Assembly: GCA_963701265.1 (NCBI GenBank)
Contig: OY969581.1
Span: forward strand, 2,170,001 to 2,234,000
Reading direction: 5' to 3'
Source of the DNA: VRUE01 sp963701265
GTDB lineage: Bacteria > Actinomycetota > Thermoleophilia > Solirubrobacterales > 70-9
DNA: 64,000 bases
Positions 7,708 through 16,612 of this stretch are shown here, one piece after another (position 1 is the first letter of the stretch; every line of letters starts with the position of its first letter). The notes beneath the pieces were generated by a model. The model was not told the origin of the DNA. It made no database searches and saw only the letters and a program-made list of their open reading frames with translations. Position numbers and translations under genes: made by a program.

Positions 7708-8751
7708 CTAGACGGCCTTGGCGGAGACCATCGCCAGGTTCGGCAGAGTGCGAAACGTCTTCTTCTCGGCGGGCCCGAAACCGGAGTCGGCAAGCCAGCC
7801 GGAGACCTGCTCGACGGTGTAGGTGTCGGCGCCCGAGGTGAGGTGGAAGAAGAGACCGAGGATCGAGCCGGAGTTCGGTTTCTGCCCCGCCGGCCGGTCG
7901 TAGAGCTCGAGCACGCAGAGCGGCGCGCCGGGGCGCAGGACGGCGCGGATGCGGGCGAAGAGCGACTTCGCCTGCTCCGGCGTCAGGTGGTGAACGATGT
8001 TGAAGCAGAGGGCGCCATCGTGGGGGCCGCCAAAGTCAGCCTCGAACATGTCGCCTTCGACGTGGTGGACACGGTCTTCCATGCCCGCCCCGGAGACGAT
8101 CTCGCGGCCGATGCGGGCGCTGCCGGGCAGGTCGACGATCGTCGCCTTCAGTCCCGGGTGGTGGCGACAGAGCGCCATCGAGTACTCGCCGTGGGCGCCG
8201 GCGACGTCGAGCAGCGAGTGCGCGCCCTGCTGCAGCGGCACCGCCTTGGCGACCTCGGCGGAGCTGAGCTTGGCGAGCTGGTACTGACCGCGGATGTAGG
8301 AGCGCCAGTAGGGATCGTCGGGCGACTTGTCGTGCAGCTCGGCGTGGCGACCGTCGCGGACGAGGTCCTCGAGGTCTCCCCACCACTGCCAGTACTCGGC
8401 GGTGTCAGCGAGGAAGTCGCCGAGGTAGTGGTCGGAGCTGGGGTCGAGCCAACGGCGGGCGCGGGCTGCCATCTCGTAGCTGCCATCCGGTTTCAGCTCG
8501 ACGTGGCCGAGCGAGGCGATCACGTCGAGGACCAGCTCGGTGCCGGCGGGACGCAGGCCGAGGTGCTCGGCCAGCTCATCCGGCTGTCGCGGCCCCTCCG
8601 CCAGGGCGGCCAGCATCCCGGTGCGCTGCGCCACCTGCAGCGCCCGCGCCACCGGCATCGCGAACATCGCCTCGCCGATCGGCGTCGGCAGCCGGTTGAG
8701 CATCAGCCCGAGCCGCTCGGTGATCCCGTCCGGTGCCGCCGTGATCCGCAC
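7708..8751 (-). CDS. SAM-dependent O-methyltransferase-like protein
   Basis: A 347-residue protein of the plant-type O-methyltransferase layout: N-terminal winged-helix dimerisation part (residues 25-100) and a C-terminal Rossmann domain. The SAM-binding motif I is SLLDVAGAHGEYSMAL (about residue 183), a variant of DxGxxxG. The acidic residue after beta-2 is in ATIVDLPG, and motif GDMFEADFG follows. Substrates of this family are small phenols, polyketides or carotenoid-like molecules; none can be assigned here. The start GTG 8751 lies seven bases after a -10 box TAGCCT (leaderless). It diverges from purU with only 37 bp between the two starts. Confidence 0.8.
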   Translation of the reverse strand: MRITAAPDGITERLGLMLNRLPTPIGEAMFAMPVARALQVAQRTGMLAALAEGPRQPDELAEHLGLRPAGTELVLDVIASLGHVELKPDGSYEMAARARRWLDPSSDHYLGDFLADTAEYWQWWGDLEDLVRDGRHAELHDKSPDDPYWRSYIRGQYQLAKLSSAEVAKAVPLQQGAHSLLDVAGAHGEYSMALCRHHPGLKATIVDLPGSARIGREIVSGAGMEDRVHHVEGDMFEADFGGPHDGALCFNIVHHLTPEQAKSLFARIRAVLRPGAPLCVLELYDRPAGQKPNSGSILGLFFHLTSGADTYTVEQVSGWLADSGFGPAEKKTFRTLPNLAMVSAKAV

Positions 8752-8788
8752 GTACAGCAGGCTAGAGAAGCGCGATGATGCTCAGACC

Positions 8789-9634
8789 GTGGAGACGCCG
8801 ACGACCCGCCTCCTGCTCGCCTGCCCAGACCGGCCCGGGCTGATCGCCGCGGTCAGCGGCTTCCTCGCCGAGGCCGGGCTCAACATCATCGACGCCGACC
8901 AGCACTCGAGCAACGAGGGTCGCTTCTTCATGCGCATGGCCTTCGACCCGGTCCCGGCCGGGGAGCGCGAGGAGGTCTACGACCGCTTCGAGAGCGAGAT
9001 CGCCAAGCGCTTCGAGATGGACTTCCGCTTCGCTGAGTCGAGCGAGCCCAAGCAGCTGGCGATCATGGTCTCGCGCGAAGACCATTGCCTCTCGGACCTG
9101 CTCTGGCGCTGGCGCAGCGGCGAGCTCGGCGCTGATCTTGTCGCCGTCGTCTCCAACCATCCCGAGCACGAGCAGCAGGTCAGCTCGCTCGGCCTGCCCT
9201 TCCACCACGTGCCGGTCGAGGCCGATGACAAGGCCGCGGCGGAGGAGCGCATCCTGGAGCTGCTCGGCGAGGTCGACCTGCTCGTCCTCGCCCGCTACAT
9301 GCAGGTCCTCTCCGCCGAGTTCCTCGAGCGCCTCGGCGCCCCGGCGATCAACATCCACCACAGCTTCCTGCCCGCCTTCGTCGGCGCCGATCCCTACCGC
9401 CGCGCCCACGAGCGCGGCGTCAAGCTGATCGGCGCCACCGCTCATTACGTCACCGAGGAGCTCGACGCCGGCCCGATCATCGATCAGGACGTGACCCGGG
9501 TCAGCCACCGCGACGAGGTCACCGACCTGAAGCGGATCGGCCGCGACATCGAGCGCCTCGTCCTCGCCCGTGCGGTCAAGGCCCACGTTGACGACCGCGT
9601 CCTCCTCGACGGGGCCCGCACGATCGTCTTCTAG
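8789..9634 (+). CDS. purU: PurU, formyltetrahydrofolate deformylase
   Basis: Hydrolyses 10-formyl-THF to formate and THF, balancing one-carbon units for purine synthesis. The 281-residue product has an N-terminal ACT domain (LLLACPDRPGLIAAVSGFLAEAGLNI) and a C-terminal formyltransferase domain with INIHHSFLPAFVGADPYRRA and GATAHYVTEELDAGPII, the conserved N/H/D catalytic set. Start GTG 8789 precedes the ACT domain directly; a weak -10-like GATGCT lies six bases upstream. A perfect intrinsic terminator follows the stop. glyA, another one-carbon gene, lies elsewhere in the window. Confidence 0.95.
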   Translation: METPTTRLLLACPDRPGLIAAVSGFLAEAGLNIIDADQHSSNEGRFFMRMAFDPVPAGEREEVYDRFESEIAKRFEMDFRFAESSEPKQLAIMVSREDHCLSDLLWRWRSGELGADLVAVVSNHPEHEQQVSSLGLPFHHVPVEADDKAAAEERILELLGEVDLLVLARYMQVLSAEFLERLGAPAINIHHSFLPAFVGADPYRRAHERGVKLIGATAHYVTEELDAGPIIDQDVTRVSHRDEVTDLKRIGRDIERLVLARAVKAHVDDRVLLDGARTIVF

Positions 9635-9643
9635 CTCGGCGTC

Positions 9644-9664
9644 CTGGCTGTCCAGCCAGTTTTT
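9644..9664 (+). terminator. Rho-independent terminator after purU
   Basis: CTGGCT, loop GTCC, AGCCAG, followed directly by five T. Ten bases after the purU stop and just upstream of the P450 gene. Confidence 0.8.
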
Positions 9665-9682
9665 GCTCTATGGTCCGTAGAG

Positions 9683-11038
9683 ATGGAGCAGGCAACGATT
9701 TCCCGCGCCCCTGCCGCCATGGCCGCGCGCAGCGGCGCCCCACCGGGCTCAAAAGCCCCGTCGATGCTGCAGGCGCTGCGCTATACCCGTGACCCGCTCG
9801 GCTTCCTGGTCAAGCTGCAGCGCCGCTACGGCGACATCTTCAGCCTCTCCTTCCCCTTCTTCGGCCGGCTCGTCTACGTCGCCGACCCGGCCTTGGTCAA
9901 GGAGCTGTTCACCGGCTCGCCCGCCCAGTTCCACGCCGGCGAGGCCAACGCGACGGTGCTCGAGCCGGCGCTCGGTCCCAACTCGGTGCTCACCCTCGAC
10001 GACGCCCCGCACATGCAGCAGCGCAAGCTGCTGCTGCCCCCCTTCCACGGCGAGCGCATCCGCGGCTACGGCGAGCTGATCCGCGAGACGACGCTGAAGG
10101 AGATGGAGAGCTGGCCGGTCGGCGAGCCCTTCGCCCTGCGCCCGCACACGCAGCGGATCACCCTGGCGGTGATCATGCGCGCCGTCTTCGGCGTCCACGA
10201 CGAGGACCGCCTGGCTCGTTTCGAGCTCCTGATCGACGACTTCAGCAAGCGGGTCAGCCTGGTCACCACGATCCCCGCCCTGCGCCGCAACCTCGGCCCC
10301 TGGAGCCCCTGGACGCGCTTCCAGCGCTCGCGCGCGGCGCTCGACGAGTTCATCTACGAGGAGATTGGCCTGCGCCGCAAGGAGGTCGAAGCCGGCGAGG
10401 AGGGGCACGACGACGTGCTCTCGCTGCTGCTGCAGGCGCGCCACGACGACGGCGCTCCGATGAGCGACGAAGAGCTGCGCGACGAGCTCGTCACCGTGCT
10501 CGGCGCCGGCCACGAGACCACCGCGACCGGCCTCGCCTGGGCGATGGAGCGACTGCTGCGCACGCCGCGGGTGCTGACCAAGCTGCGTGAATCGATCGCG
10601 GCCGGCGAGGAGGACTACCTCGACGCCACGGTCAAAGAGACGCTGCGGGCGCGGCCGGTGATCGTCGACGTCGCCCGTCGCCTCACCGCCCCCGCCCGGA
10701 TTGGCGGCTACGAGCTGCCCAAGGGCAGCTTCGTGATGGCGGCGATCGCCGCCCTGCACTACCGCGAGGACTTCTTCCCCAAGCCGGAGGAGTTCCGGCC
10801 CGAGCGCTTCCTCACCGAAAAGGCCGACAACTACGCCTGGATCCCCTTCGGCGGTGGCGTGCGGCGCTGCATCGGCGCCGCCTTCGCCGAATACGAGATG
10901 CGGATCATCCTGCGCGAGTTCGTTCAGCACGCCGACCTCAGCGCTCCCGACTCCAAGCCAGAGGCGGTCAAGGTCCGCAACATCACCCTGGCGCCGGGCA
11001 GTGGCACCCGGGTCAGGCTGGATCGCCCGCTGCACTGA
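9683..11038 (+). CDS. Cytochrome P450
   Basis: Haem monooxygenase of 451 residues, soluble (no membrane anchor). Landmarks: I-helix oxygen-activation motif AGHETTATG (about residue 276), ExxR in KETLRARP, and the haem-thiolate loop FGGGVRRCIGAAFA with the Cys near residue 398. Best match by flavour is the CYP family that clusters with eukaryote-like P450s in actinobacteria, but substrate cannot be stated. ATG 9683 lies eight bases after a -10 box TATGGT, again a leaderless arrangement. No ferredoxin or reductase gene is adjacent. Its 3' end overlaps the convergent ABC-F gene by 26 bp. Confidence 0.92.
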   Translation: MEQATISRAPAAMAARSGAPPGSKAPSMLQALRYTRDPLGFLVKLQRRYGDIFSLSFPFFGRLVYVADPALVKELFTGSPAQFHAGEANATVLEPALGPNSVLTLDDAPHMQQRKLLLPPFHGERIRGYGELIRETTLKEMESWPVGEPFALRPHTQRITLAVIMRAVFGVHDEDRLARFELLIDDFSKRVSLVTTIPALRRNLGPWSPWTRFQRSRAALDEFIYEEIGLRRKEVEAGEEGHDDVLSLLLQARHDDGAPMSDEELRDELVTVLGAGHETTATGLAWAMERLLRTPRVLTKLRESIAAGEEDYLDATVKETLRARPVIVDVARRLTAPARIGGYELPKGSFVMAAIAALHYREDFFPKPEEFRPERFLTEKADNYAWIPFGGGVRRCIGAAFAEYEMRIILREFVQHADLSAPDSKPEAVKVRNITLAPGSGTRVRLDRPLH

Positions 11039-12923
11039 CCGCCCGTTCGGCCTCCTCCCACTGCTCGTAGAGCTCGGCGACCTTGCGCTTTGCGGCGTCG
11101 TGGCGCTCGTTGGCGCGCTCGTGCTTGGCCGGCGTCGACCAGGCGATCGGGTCGGCCAGCTCCTCCTCTACCTCGCGCAGCTCCGCTTCGGCCGCCTCGA
11201 TCTTCTCTGCCAGGCGGCTCGCCTTGCGCGCGGCCCGCTGGGCAATCGTGCGGGGACTCTGGCGCTTGCCACCCTTGGCCGAGCGTTTCGCCGCGGCGGC
11301 GGCCGCCGAGGCCGCTTCCTCGTCTTCCTCGCGGCGGCGCTGATAGGCCGCCCAGCCGCTCGGGTAACTGCGCAGCTCGCCCTCCTCGCAGACGATCGTG
11401 CGGCTGCCCACCGCCTCGAGCAGGGCGCGGTCGTGGGAGACGAGGATGACCGCACCTTCGAAGGCCGAGAGGGCGTCCTCGAGCGCCTCGCGGCTCTCGA
11501 TGTCGAGGTGGTTTGTGGGCTCGTCGAGGATCAGCACGTTGGCACCGCTGGCGACGAGGATCGCCAGCGAGAGGCGGCGCTGCTCACCACCTGAGATGTC
11601 GTCGAGCGACTTCTCCACGTCGGCGCCGGAGAAGAGGAAGCCGCCGAGCAGGTCGCGAGCCTTCTGGCCGCTGAGCCCGGTCTCGCGCTGGGCGGCGTCG
11701 AGCACGGTGCCCGTTCCCGCCGCCGTCTCGGCGTGCTGGGAGAGGTAGCCGACCTTGACGTTGTGCCCGGTGCGGACCGAGCCGGCGGCCGGCTCGCGCT
11801 GCTCGGCGAGAGTCTCGATCAAGGTTGTCTTGCCAGCCCCGTTGGGGCCGACGAGGACGGCGTGCTCGCCGCGTTCGAGTTCGAGCTCGGCGCCGGCGAG
11901 CAGAGTGCGGCCGGGCACCTCGATCGTCGCGTTGACAAGTTTGAGCACCACCCGGCCGGGACGCTCCGGTTTGACGAAGGAGAAGCGCAGGTTGCGGCGG
12001 TCACGCGCCTCGGCGGTGACGCCGTCGCGCTTGATTTTGTCGATCTGCTTCAGCCGCGACTGCGCCTGTTTGGCCTTGGTCGCCTTGTAGCGGAAGCGCT
12101 CGACGAAGCGCTCCATCCGCTCGATCTCCGCCTCCTGGCGCTCGATCGCCTTGCCGCGGGCGATCTCGCGCGCCGCCTGCTCCTTGCGCCAGGCGTGCCA
12201 GGGGCCGGCGAAGAAGCGGCCGCGCTGGGCCTCCAGCTCCAGCACCGAAGTGCCCACCGCCTCGAGGAACCAGCGGTCGTGGGCGACGAGGACGACGGCG
12301 GCGTCGAGGTCGACGAGGTAGCGCTCGAGCCATTCCAGCGAAGGAATGTCGAGGTGGTTTGTCGGCTCGTCGAGCAGCAGCAGGTCGGGGCGGGTGGCGA
12401 GGGCGCGGGCCAGCGAGGCGCGGGTCAGCTCGCCGCCGGAGAAGGTGGAGAGCTCGCGGCCGGCGGCCTCCTCGCCGAAGCCGAGGCCGCTGAGCACGGA
12501 GAGGACATCGTCGCGCCAGCGGTAGCCGCCGCCGGCTTCAAGTCGCTGCTGAGCGACCGAGTAGGCCCGCATCGTCTCCTCGTCGGGCTCGCCGGCGCCC
12601 ATTGCCGCCTCCAGGCGAGCCAGCTCGGCCTCGGTCTCCTCCATGTCAGCGCGGCCGGAGAAGACGTAGTCGCCGAGCGAGATCGCGGCGTCGCGCGGCG
12701 GGCGCTGATCGTGCAGGGCGACCCGTGCTCCTTTCTGCAGGGCGAGGCTGCCGGAGTCGGGCGGCCGCTCCCCCGCCAGCACCCGCAGCAGGGTCGACTT
12801 GCCGACGCCGTTGCGACCGGAGAGCGTCATCCGCTCGCGCGGCTCGAGCTTGAAGGAGACGTCGGCGAAGAGCAGCTTGCCGCCGGCGTAGAGATCGATC
12901 GTGGTCGCTGTGGCGATTGCCAT
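11013..12923 (-). CDS. ABC-F family ATPase
   Basis: Cytoplasmic tandem ABC ATPase of the ABC-F class, which acts on the ribosome (translation factors and antibiotic-protection proteins) and has no membrane domain. The 636-residue product shows two nucleotide domains: Walker A SGRNGVGKSTLL and VGPNGAGKTTLI, signatures FSGGELTRASLA and SGGEQRRLSLA, and Walker B LLLLDEPTNHLD and LILDEPTNHLD. The inter-domain linker has the charged arm RMERFVERFRYKATKAKQAQSR typical of ABC-F. A charged coiled-coil C-terminal tail spans about the last 110 residues. ATG 12923 begins the conserved fold; the longer open frame upstream is antisense to the metallo-hydrolase gene. Confidence 0.93.
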   Translation of the reverse strand: MAIATATTIDLYAGGKLLFADVSFKLEPRERMTLSGRNGVGKSTLLRVLAGERPPDSGSLALQKGARVALHDQRPPRDAAISLGDYVFSGRADMEETEAELARLEAAMGAGEPDEETMRAYSVAQQRLEAGGGYRWRDDVLSVLSGLGFGEEAAGRELSTFSGGELTRASLARALATRPDLLLLDEPTNHLDIPSLEWLERYLVDLDAAVVLVAHDRWFLEAVGTSVLELEAQRGRFFAGPWHAWRKEQAAREIARGKAIERQEAEIERMERFVERFRYKATKAKQAQSRLKQIDKIKRDGVTAEARDRRNLRFSFVKPERPGRVVLKLVNATIEVPGRTLLAGAELELERGEHAVLVGPNGAGKTTLIETLAEQREPAAGSVRTGHNVKVGYLSQHAETAAGTGTVLDAAQRETGLSGQKARDLLGGFLFSGADVEKSLDDISGGEQRRLSLAILVASGANVLILDEPTNHLDIESREALEDALSAFEGAVILVSHDRALLEAVGSRTIVCEEGELRSYPSGWAAYQRRREEDEEAASAAAAAAKRSAKGGKRQSPRTIAQRAARKASRLAEKIEAAEAELREVEEELADPIAWSTPAKHERANERHDAAKRKVAELYEQWEEAERAVSAAGDPA

Positions 12924-12974
12924 GGTCGGCCTGACCTTACGCGGACGGCGTGCCCCGGCGTAGGGTATCCAACA

Positions 12975-13913
12975 GTGCCCGGCCCGCTGCGACACCTGAG
13001 TGAGCTCGCCAGGGCGCGGCTGACCCGGGCGGCGTCCCAGCGCGAAGACGGCCAGGTGCTGGGCGAGCTCGAGGCGAAGCCGCTGCAGCTCCCCGAGGGG
13101 CTGGAGGTCGAATGGCTCGGCGTCTCCGGCTACCGGATCAGTGCCGAGGGCAGGACGCTGTTCGTCGACCCCTACCTCTCCCGGGTTCCGTTCAGCGAGC
13201 TGCTGCGGCGGCGCGCCGCCCTGCCCGACCCGGCGGCGCTCGATCGCTTCGTCCACGCCCCCGGCGAGGTCGTTGGGGTCCTCGTCGGCCACACCCACTT
13301 CGACCACGCCGTCGACGCGCCGGCGATCGCCCGCCGCTTCGGCTGCAAGGCCTACGGCTCGGACTCGCTCCTGACCCTGATGGGGTTGCACGGCCTCGCT
13401 GAGCAGACCGTGGAGGTCGAGCCCTACCGCAGCTACGAGCTCGGCCCGTTCGAGGTCAGCTTCACGCCCAGCGTCCACTCAAAGCTGCTGCTCGGCCTCG
13501 CCGTGCCCTACGACGGCGACCTCACCTGCGAGCACCTCGACGCGCTCTCGCCGGCCGCCTACCGCTGCGGGCAGGTCTGGGGCATCACGATCAAGGTCGC
13601 CGGGGTCAGCTTCTACCACCAGGGCAGCGCCAACCTGATCGACGACGCGGTCCGCGAGCAAGGCATCGACGTCTTCCTCGCCGGCGTCGCCGGCCGCAAC
13701 TTCACCGACGACTACTGGCAGCGGATCATCCCCCGCCTCGACCCCAAGGTCGTCGTCCCCACCCACTACGACAACTTCTTCCGCCCGCTCGGCAAGCCGC
13801 TGGAGTTCGTCTCCGACGTCCGCCTCTCGGCCCTGCCGGATGAGATCGGCGCCGTCAGCGGCGACCTGGCGATCGCCGCGATTCCCCGCGCGGATATAGC
13901 CGAACACTTATGA
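12975..13913 (+). CDS. Metallo-beta-lactamase-fold hydrolase
   Basis: A 312-residue MBL-fold protein of the UlaG/NAPE-PLD-like type. The metal-binding motif HTHFDH is in VLVGHTHFDHAVD (about residue 98). Later ligands are probably H in FTPSVHSK, an acidic residue in the YHQGSANLID segment (where H-x-G-S-N replaces the usual HxGD), and H in VVPTHYDNFF. The absence of the usual Asp there is worth noting. Substrate unknown; relatives act on lipids or sugar lactones. GTG 12975 lies eight bases after a -10 box TAGGGT (leaderless); the long open frame further upstream is antisense to the ABC-F gene. Confidence 0.82.
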   Translation: MPGPLRHLSELARARLTRAASQREDGQVLGELEAKPLQLPEGLEVEWLGVSGYRISAEGRTLFVDPYLSRVPFSELLRRRAALPDPAALDRFVHAPGEVVGVLVGHTHFDHAVDAPAIARRFGCKAYGSDSLLTLMGLHGLAEQTVEVEPYRSYELGPFEVSFTPSVHSKLLLGLAVPYDGDLTCEHLDALSPAAYRCGQVWGITIKVAGVSFYHQGSANLIDDAVREQGIDVFLAGVAGRNFTDDYWQRIIPRLDPKVVVPTHYDNFFRPLGKPLEFVSDVRLSALPDEIGAVSGDLAIAAIPRADIAEHL

Positions 13914-13938
13914 CATTTCGCGCACCCTGGGGGGCGAG

Positions 13939-14094
13939 ATGGCGTATTGCAGCGGCTATGCCGCAGTTCGGGCCGTCTCTGAAGAGCAGCCACCCGACGT
14001 CCTCAGCCAGCAGATCAACGAAGGTCTCGCTGAGGGCTTCTCTTGGGGCTGGCCGTCGGCCATCGTGGCTCTTATCATCAAGATATGGACCTGA
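13939..14094 (+). CDS. Possible 51-residue small protein
   Basis: ATG 13939 opens a 51-codon frame ending TGA at 14094. The product begins MAYCSGYAAVRAVSEEQ and ends with a hydrophobic, Trp-rich segment WGWPSAIVALIIKIWT. A G-rich run precedes the ATG but is not a clean ribosome site. The frame overlaps the next small gene by ten bases. Codon choice looks coding-like (G/C third positions), yet no family is recognised. Low confidence. Confidence 0.35.
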   Translation: MAYCSGYAAVRAVSEEQPPDVLSQQINEGLAEGFSWGWPSAIVALIIKIWT

Positions 14095-14279
14095 TGGCTC
14101 GGCTCCTCAAATTCCCCCGAGGCGCAGTCATCCTCAGCTCGATCGTCTCAATTGCAGCCGGTGCCGCAATTGTCGGCTTTGGGGCGCCTCCAGGGATTCT
14201 TATTCTGGCTTCATGGGCGGGCGCAACCGTCTACATGCAGGTGAATCCGCGGATCAAACGCCGGCTCGGCCGCCGGTGA
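14085..14279 (+). CDS. Small two-helix membrane protein
   Basis: A 64-residue protein with a basic start, two hydrophobic helices (about residues 14-34 and 36-50) separated by GAPPG, and a strongly basic C-terminus RIKRRLGRR. The ATG at 14085 sits six bases after a -10 box TATCAT, which itself lies inside the preceding small ORF. Either this gene is transcribed separately as a leaderless message or it is translationally coupled to the 51-residue ORF. Function unknown. An upstream in-frame ATG at 14043 is possible but lacks signals. Confidence 0.5.
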   Translation: MDLMARLLKFPRGAVILSSIVSIAAGAAIVGFGAPPGILILASWAGATVYMQVNPRIKRRLGRR

Positions 14280-14283
14280 AATC

Positions 14284-14826
14284 TCAGCTCTCGAAGTACT
14301 TGGCGACGATCTGCTCGACCGTGCCCATCGTGCGCATCGTCCATGGCCCGACGGCTGTCTCAATCGCCTTCAGGTTGAGATCGGAATCGGAGATGCCGCC
14401 ACTCGGCAACCAGTAGAGCTCGCGACCTTCGAGCGCCAGGCGGTCCTCATCCGTGGCCTCCGCCAACGCCGCCTTGCGCGCCCTCGTTGCCGGCTTCTTC
14501 GGCAACAGCGCGACCTGGAGCTTGCCCTTGGAGGCCTTTACCGCCGCGGCGTCGAATGGCTCGTGCGCGGCAAGCGCGCTCAACTCGGCAGCGCTGCGCA
14601 GGAAGACCGGCACTTCGTATCCGAGCGCCTCCCCTAGCCCGGCTTCGATCTGCGCGGTCAGCTTCGACGCGCTGCCACGACCGGCCGTAAAGACGACGTT
14701 GCCGCTGGCGCGGAAGCAGGCGACATCGGCGAAGCCCAGCGCCTCGAACTCCGCCTGCAGCTCCGTGTTCTTGATTCTCCGCCCGCCGAGGTTCATCCCC
14801 CGCAGGAACGCAACGTATTGGCCCAT
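14284..14826 (-). CDS. DUF1697 family protein
   Basis: A 180-residue protein matching DUF1697 in length and in its conserved blocks: YVAFLRGMNLGG at the N-terminus, FRASGNVVFTA, and a C-terminal NLKAIETAVGPWTMRTMGTVEQIVAKY. The family is widespread in bacteria and has no established function. The gene starts four bases beyond the 3' end of the tmRNA gene on the same strand, so it could be expressed partly by read-through. Confidence 0.85.
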   Translation of the reverse strand: MGQYVAFLRGMNLGGRRIKNTELQAEFEALGFADVACFRASGNVVFTAGRGSASKLTAQIEAGLGEALGYEVPVFLRSAAELSALAAHEPFDAAAVKASKGKLQVALLPKKPATRARKAALAEATDEDRLALEGRELYWLPSGGISDSDLNLKAIETAVGPWTMRTMGTVEQIVAKYFES

Positions 14827-14829
14827 CAG

Positions 14830-15188
14830 TGGAGGCGGCCGGAATTGAACCGGCGTCCGAGGTCGTAGCGCGAAGGCATCTACAGGTATAGCCGGCGCTT
14901 GATTCTCGTCTCCCGGGGTCCGCGCCGGCGGGCACTGCGGGAGATAAAGCCCTCTGAATTGTCCCCTGGCAGACGGGGCGATCCGCCTGGGTAAGCCCGC
15001 ATTCTGAAGCCGGCTGCCCTCCCCGCGGGCGGGAGAGGACCGACTCTCATCGCCTAGGTTCTAGCTAGGCAGCGAGGGCGAACTCATGGTCCGCACGTAT
15101 TGGTTGGTGCCGGGGTTTAACGAGGCCTCCGGCAACCTCGACCTGCAACCTTTCGCACGGACCGACCACGTCGAAGCCTGTCGCCCCC
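14830..15188 (-). ncRNA. ssrA: tmRNA (transfer-messenger RNA)
   Basis: One-piece tmRNA for ribosome rescue. The 5' end GGGGGCGACAGGCTTCGACGTGG is the typical GGGG...TTCGAC start (given here in two parts: GGGGGCGACAGG then CTTCGACGTGG). The 3' end has the T-arm core GGTTCAATTCC and the acceptor strand CGCCTCC plus discriminator A. The seven acceptor pairs match (one G-U); CCA is not encoded. The tag frame starting at a GCG codon reads ADHEFALAA then TAG, the conserved ALAA ending that directs proteolysis. The partner gene smpB lies 3.2 kb away on the same strand. Confidence 0.93.
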
Positions 15189-15232
15189 GTGCTATGTGCA
15201 GCGATTGTACGGAGTCGGGTAGGAATACACGC

Positions 15233-16600
15233 GTGGCGAAGCAATTCGACGCGATCGTGCTTGGCGCTGGAGCACCCGGTGAGGTCTGCGCGGGCCGGCT
15301 CGCCGACGGCGGGCTCTCGGTCGCGATCGTCGAGCAGCACCTGGTCGGTGGCGAGTGCTCCTACTACGCCTGCATGCCCTCGAAGGCGCTGTTGCGCCCC
15401 TCCGACCTGCTCGCCGAGGCAGAGCGCGTGCCGGGGATCGCCGTTGAGGAGCGCCTCGATCCGCGAGCCGTGCTCGACCGCCGCGATGAGGTGATTCACG
15501 ACCGCGATGACTCCGGGCAGCTGCCCTGGCTGGAAGAACGAGGCATCGAGCTATTCCGCGGTAGCGGCGCGCTCGACGGCGAGCGCCGGGTCCGGGTCGG
15601 CGACGACCTCATCGAAGCCCGCCAGGCGATCGTCGTCGCCACCGGCAGCGGCGCGGCGATGCCGCCGCTCGATGGCCTCGACTCGGCGCGCGCCTGGAAC
15701 AACCGCGATGCAACCACGGCGAAGCACGTTCCCGAGAGCATGGTCGTCCTCGGCGGCGGCCCGGTCGGCAGCGAGCTCTCCCAGGCCTGGGCATCGCTTG
15801 GCTGCCGGGTCACCCTGATCGAGGGCGGCCCGCACCTGCTCTCACGCGAGGAGCCCTTCGCCGGCGAGGAAGTGACGAAGGCGCTGCGCGAGAACCACGG
15901 TGTCGATGTGCGCACTGGAGCGAAAGCCACCGAGGTCAGCCGCGATGGCGACGTCGTCACCGTGTCGCTTGACGACGGCAGCGAGGTTGCCGGCGCCGAG
16001 ATCCTCGTCGCAGTCGGCCGCAAGCCCCGCACGGAGGAAATCGGCCTCGACAGCGTCGGGGTCGAGACCGGAAAAGGCGGCTTCCTCGAGTGCGATGACC
16101 GACTGCGAGTAAGCGACCACGACTGGCTCTACGCCGTCGGCGACGTCAACGGCCGGGCTCTCTTCACCCACATGGGCAAGTACCAGGCCTGGGTTGCGGC
16201 CGAGAACGTCCTCGGTCGCGACACCGACGTGGTCGCGGAAGCCATCGGCTCCCCCCGGGTCACCTTCACCGACCCCCAGGTTGCCGCCGCCGGCAAGACA
16301 CTCGAACAAGCCCGCGAAGCCGGCATCGACGCGCGCGCCGTTGACGTCCCCACCGACGGCACGGCGGGTGCCAGCTTCCAGGGCAAGGAAACCGGCGGCA
16401 CCTCCCGCCTCGTCATCGACCAATCCCGTGACGTCATCGTCGGCGCCACCTTCACCGGCTTCGAGACCGCCGACTTCCTCCACGCCGCCACCGTCGCCAT
16501 CGTCGGCGAAGTCCCGTTGCCGAAACTCCGACACGCGGTGGCTGCCTACCCGAGCCGCAGCGAGGTCTGGCTCAAGCTGCTCGAAGCAGCCGGCCTGTAG
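15233..16600 (+). CDS. FAD/NAD(P) disulfide oxidoreductase (Lpd/STH-like)
   Basis: A 455-residue flavoprotein of the pyridine-nucleotide disulfide oxidoreductase family. FAD site LGAGAPGEVCAGRLA near the N-terminus; redox-active CSYYAC within GGECSYYACMPSK (about residue 45); NAD(P) site VVLGGGPVGSELSQAWASLG; second FAD site YAVGDVNGRALFTHMG. In true dihydrolipoamide dehydrogenase the C-terminus carries HPT-SE with a catalytic His; here it is YPSRSE, as in soluble transhydrogenases, so lipoamide activity is doubtful. GTG 15233 begins the fold; the frame upstream runs into the antisense of the tmRNA gene and is not coding. Confidence 0.85.
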   Translation: MAKQFDAIVLGAGAPGEVCAGRLADGGLSVAIVEQHLVGGECSYYACMPSKALLRPSDLLAEAERVPGIAVEERLDPRAVLDRRDEVIHDRDDSGQLPWLEERGIELFRGSGALDGERRVRVGDDLIEARQAIVVATGSGAAMPPLDGLDSARAWNNRDATTAKHVPESMVVLGGGPVGSELSQAWASLGCRVTLIEGGPHLLSREEPFAGEEVTKALRENHGVDVRTGAKATEVSRDGDVVTVSLDDGSEVAGAEILVAVGRKPRTEEIGLDSVGVETGKGGFLECDDRLRVSDHDWLYAVGDVNGRALFTHMGKYQAWVAAENVLGRDTDVVAEAIGSPRVTFTDPQVAAAGKTLEQAREAGIDARAVDVPTDGTAGASFQGKETGGTSRLVIDQSRDVIVGATFTGFETADFLHAATVAIVGEVPLPKLRHAVAAYPSRSEVWLKLLEAAGL

Positions 16601-16612
16601 GAGCTCGCGTCT

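Noticed and set aside
11733..12974. Plus-strand extension of the metallo-hydrolase frame over 400 codons
   Set aside because: Antisense to the ABC-F gene and without domain character; the promoter box and conserved fold place the start at 12975.
15086..15232. N-terminal extension of the disulfide oxidoreductase frame
   Set aside because: It runs through the antisense of the tmRNA gene; the FAD-binding fold begins at 15233.
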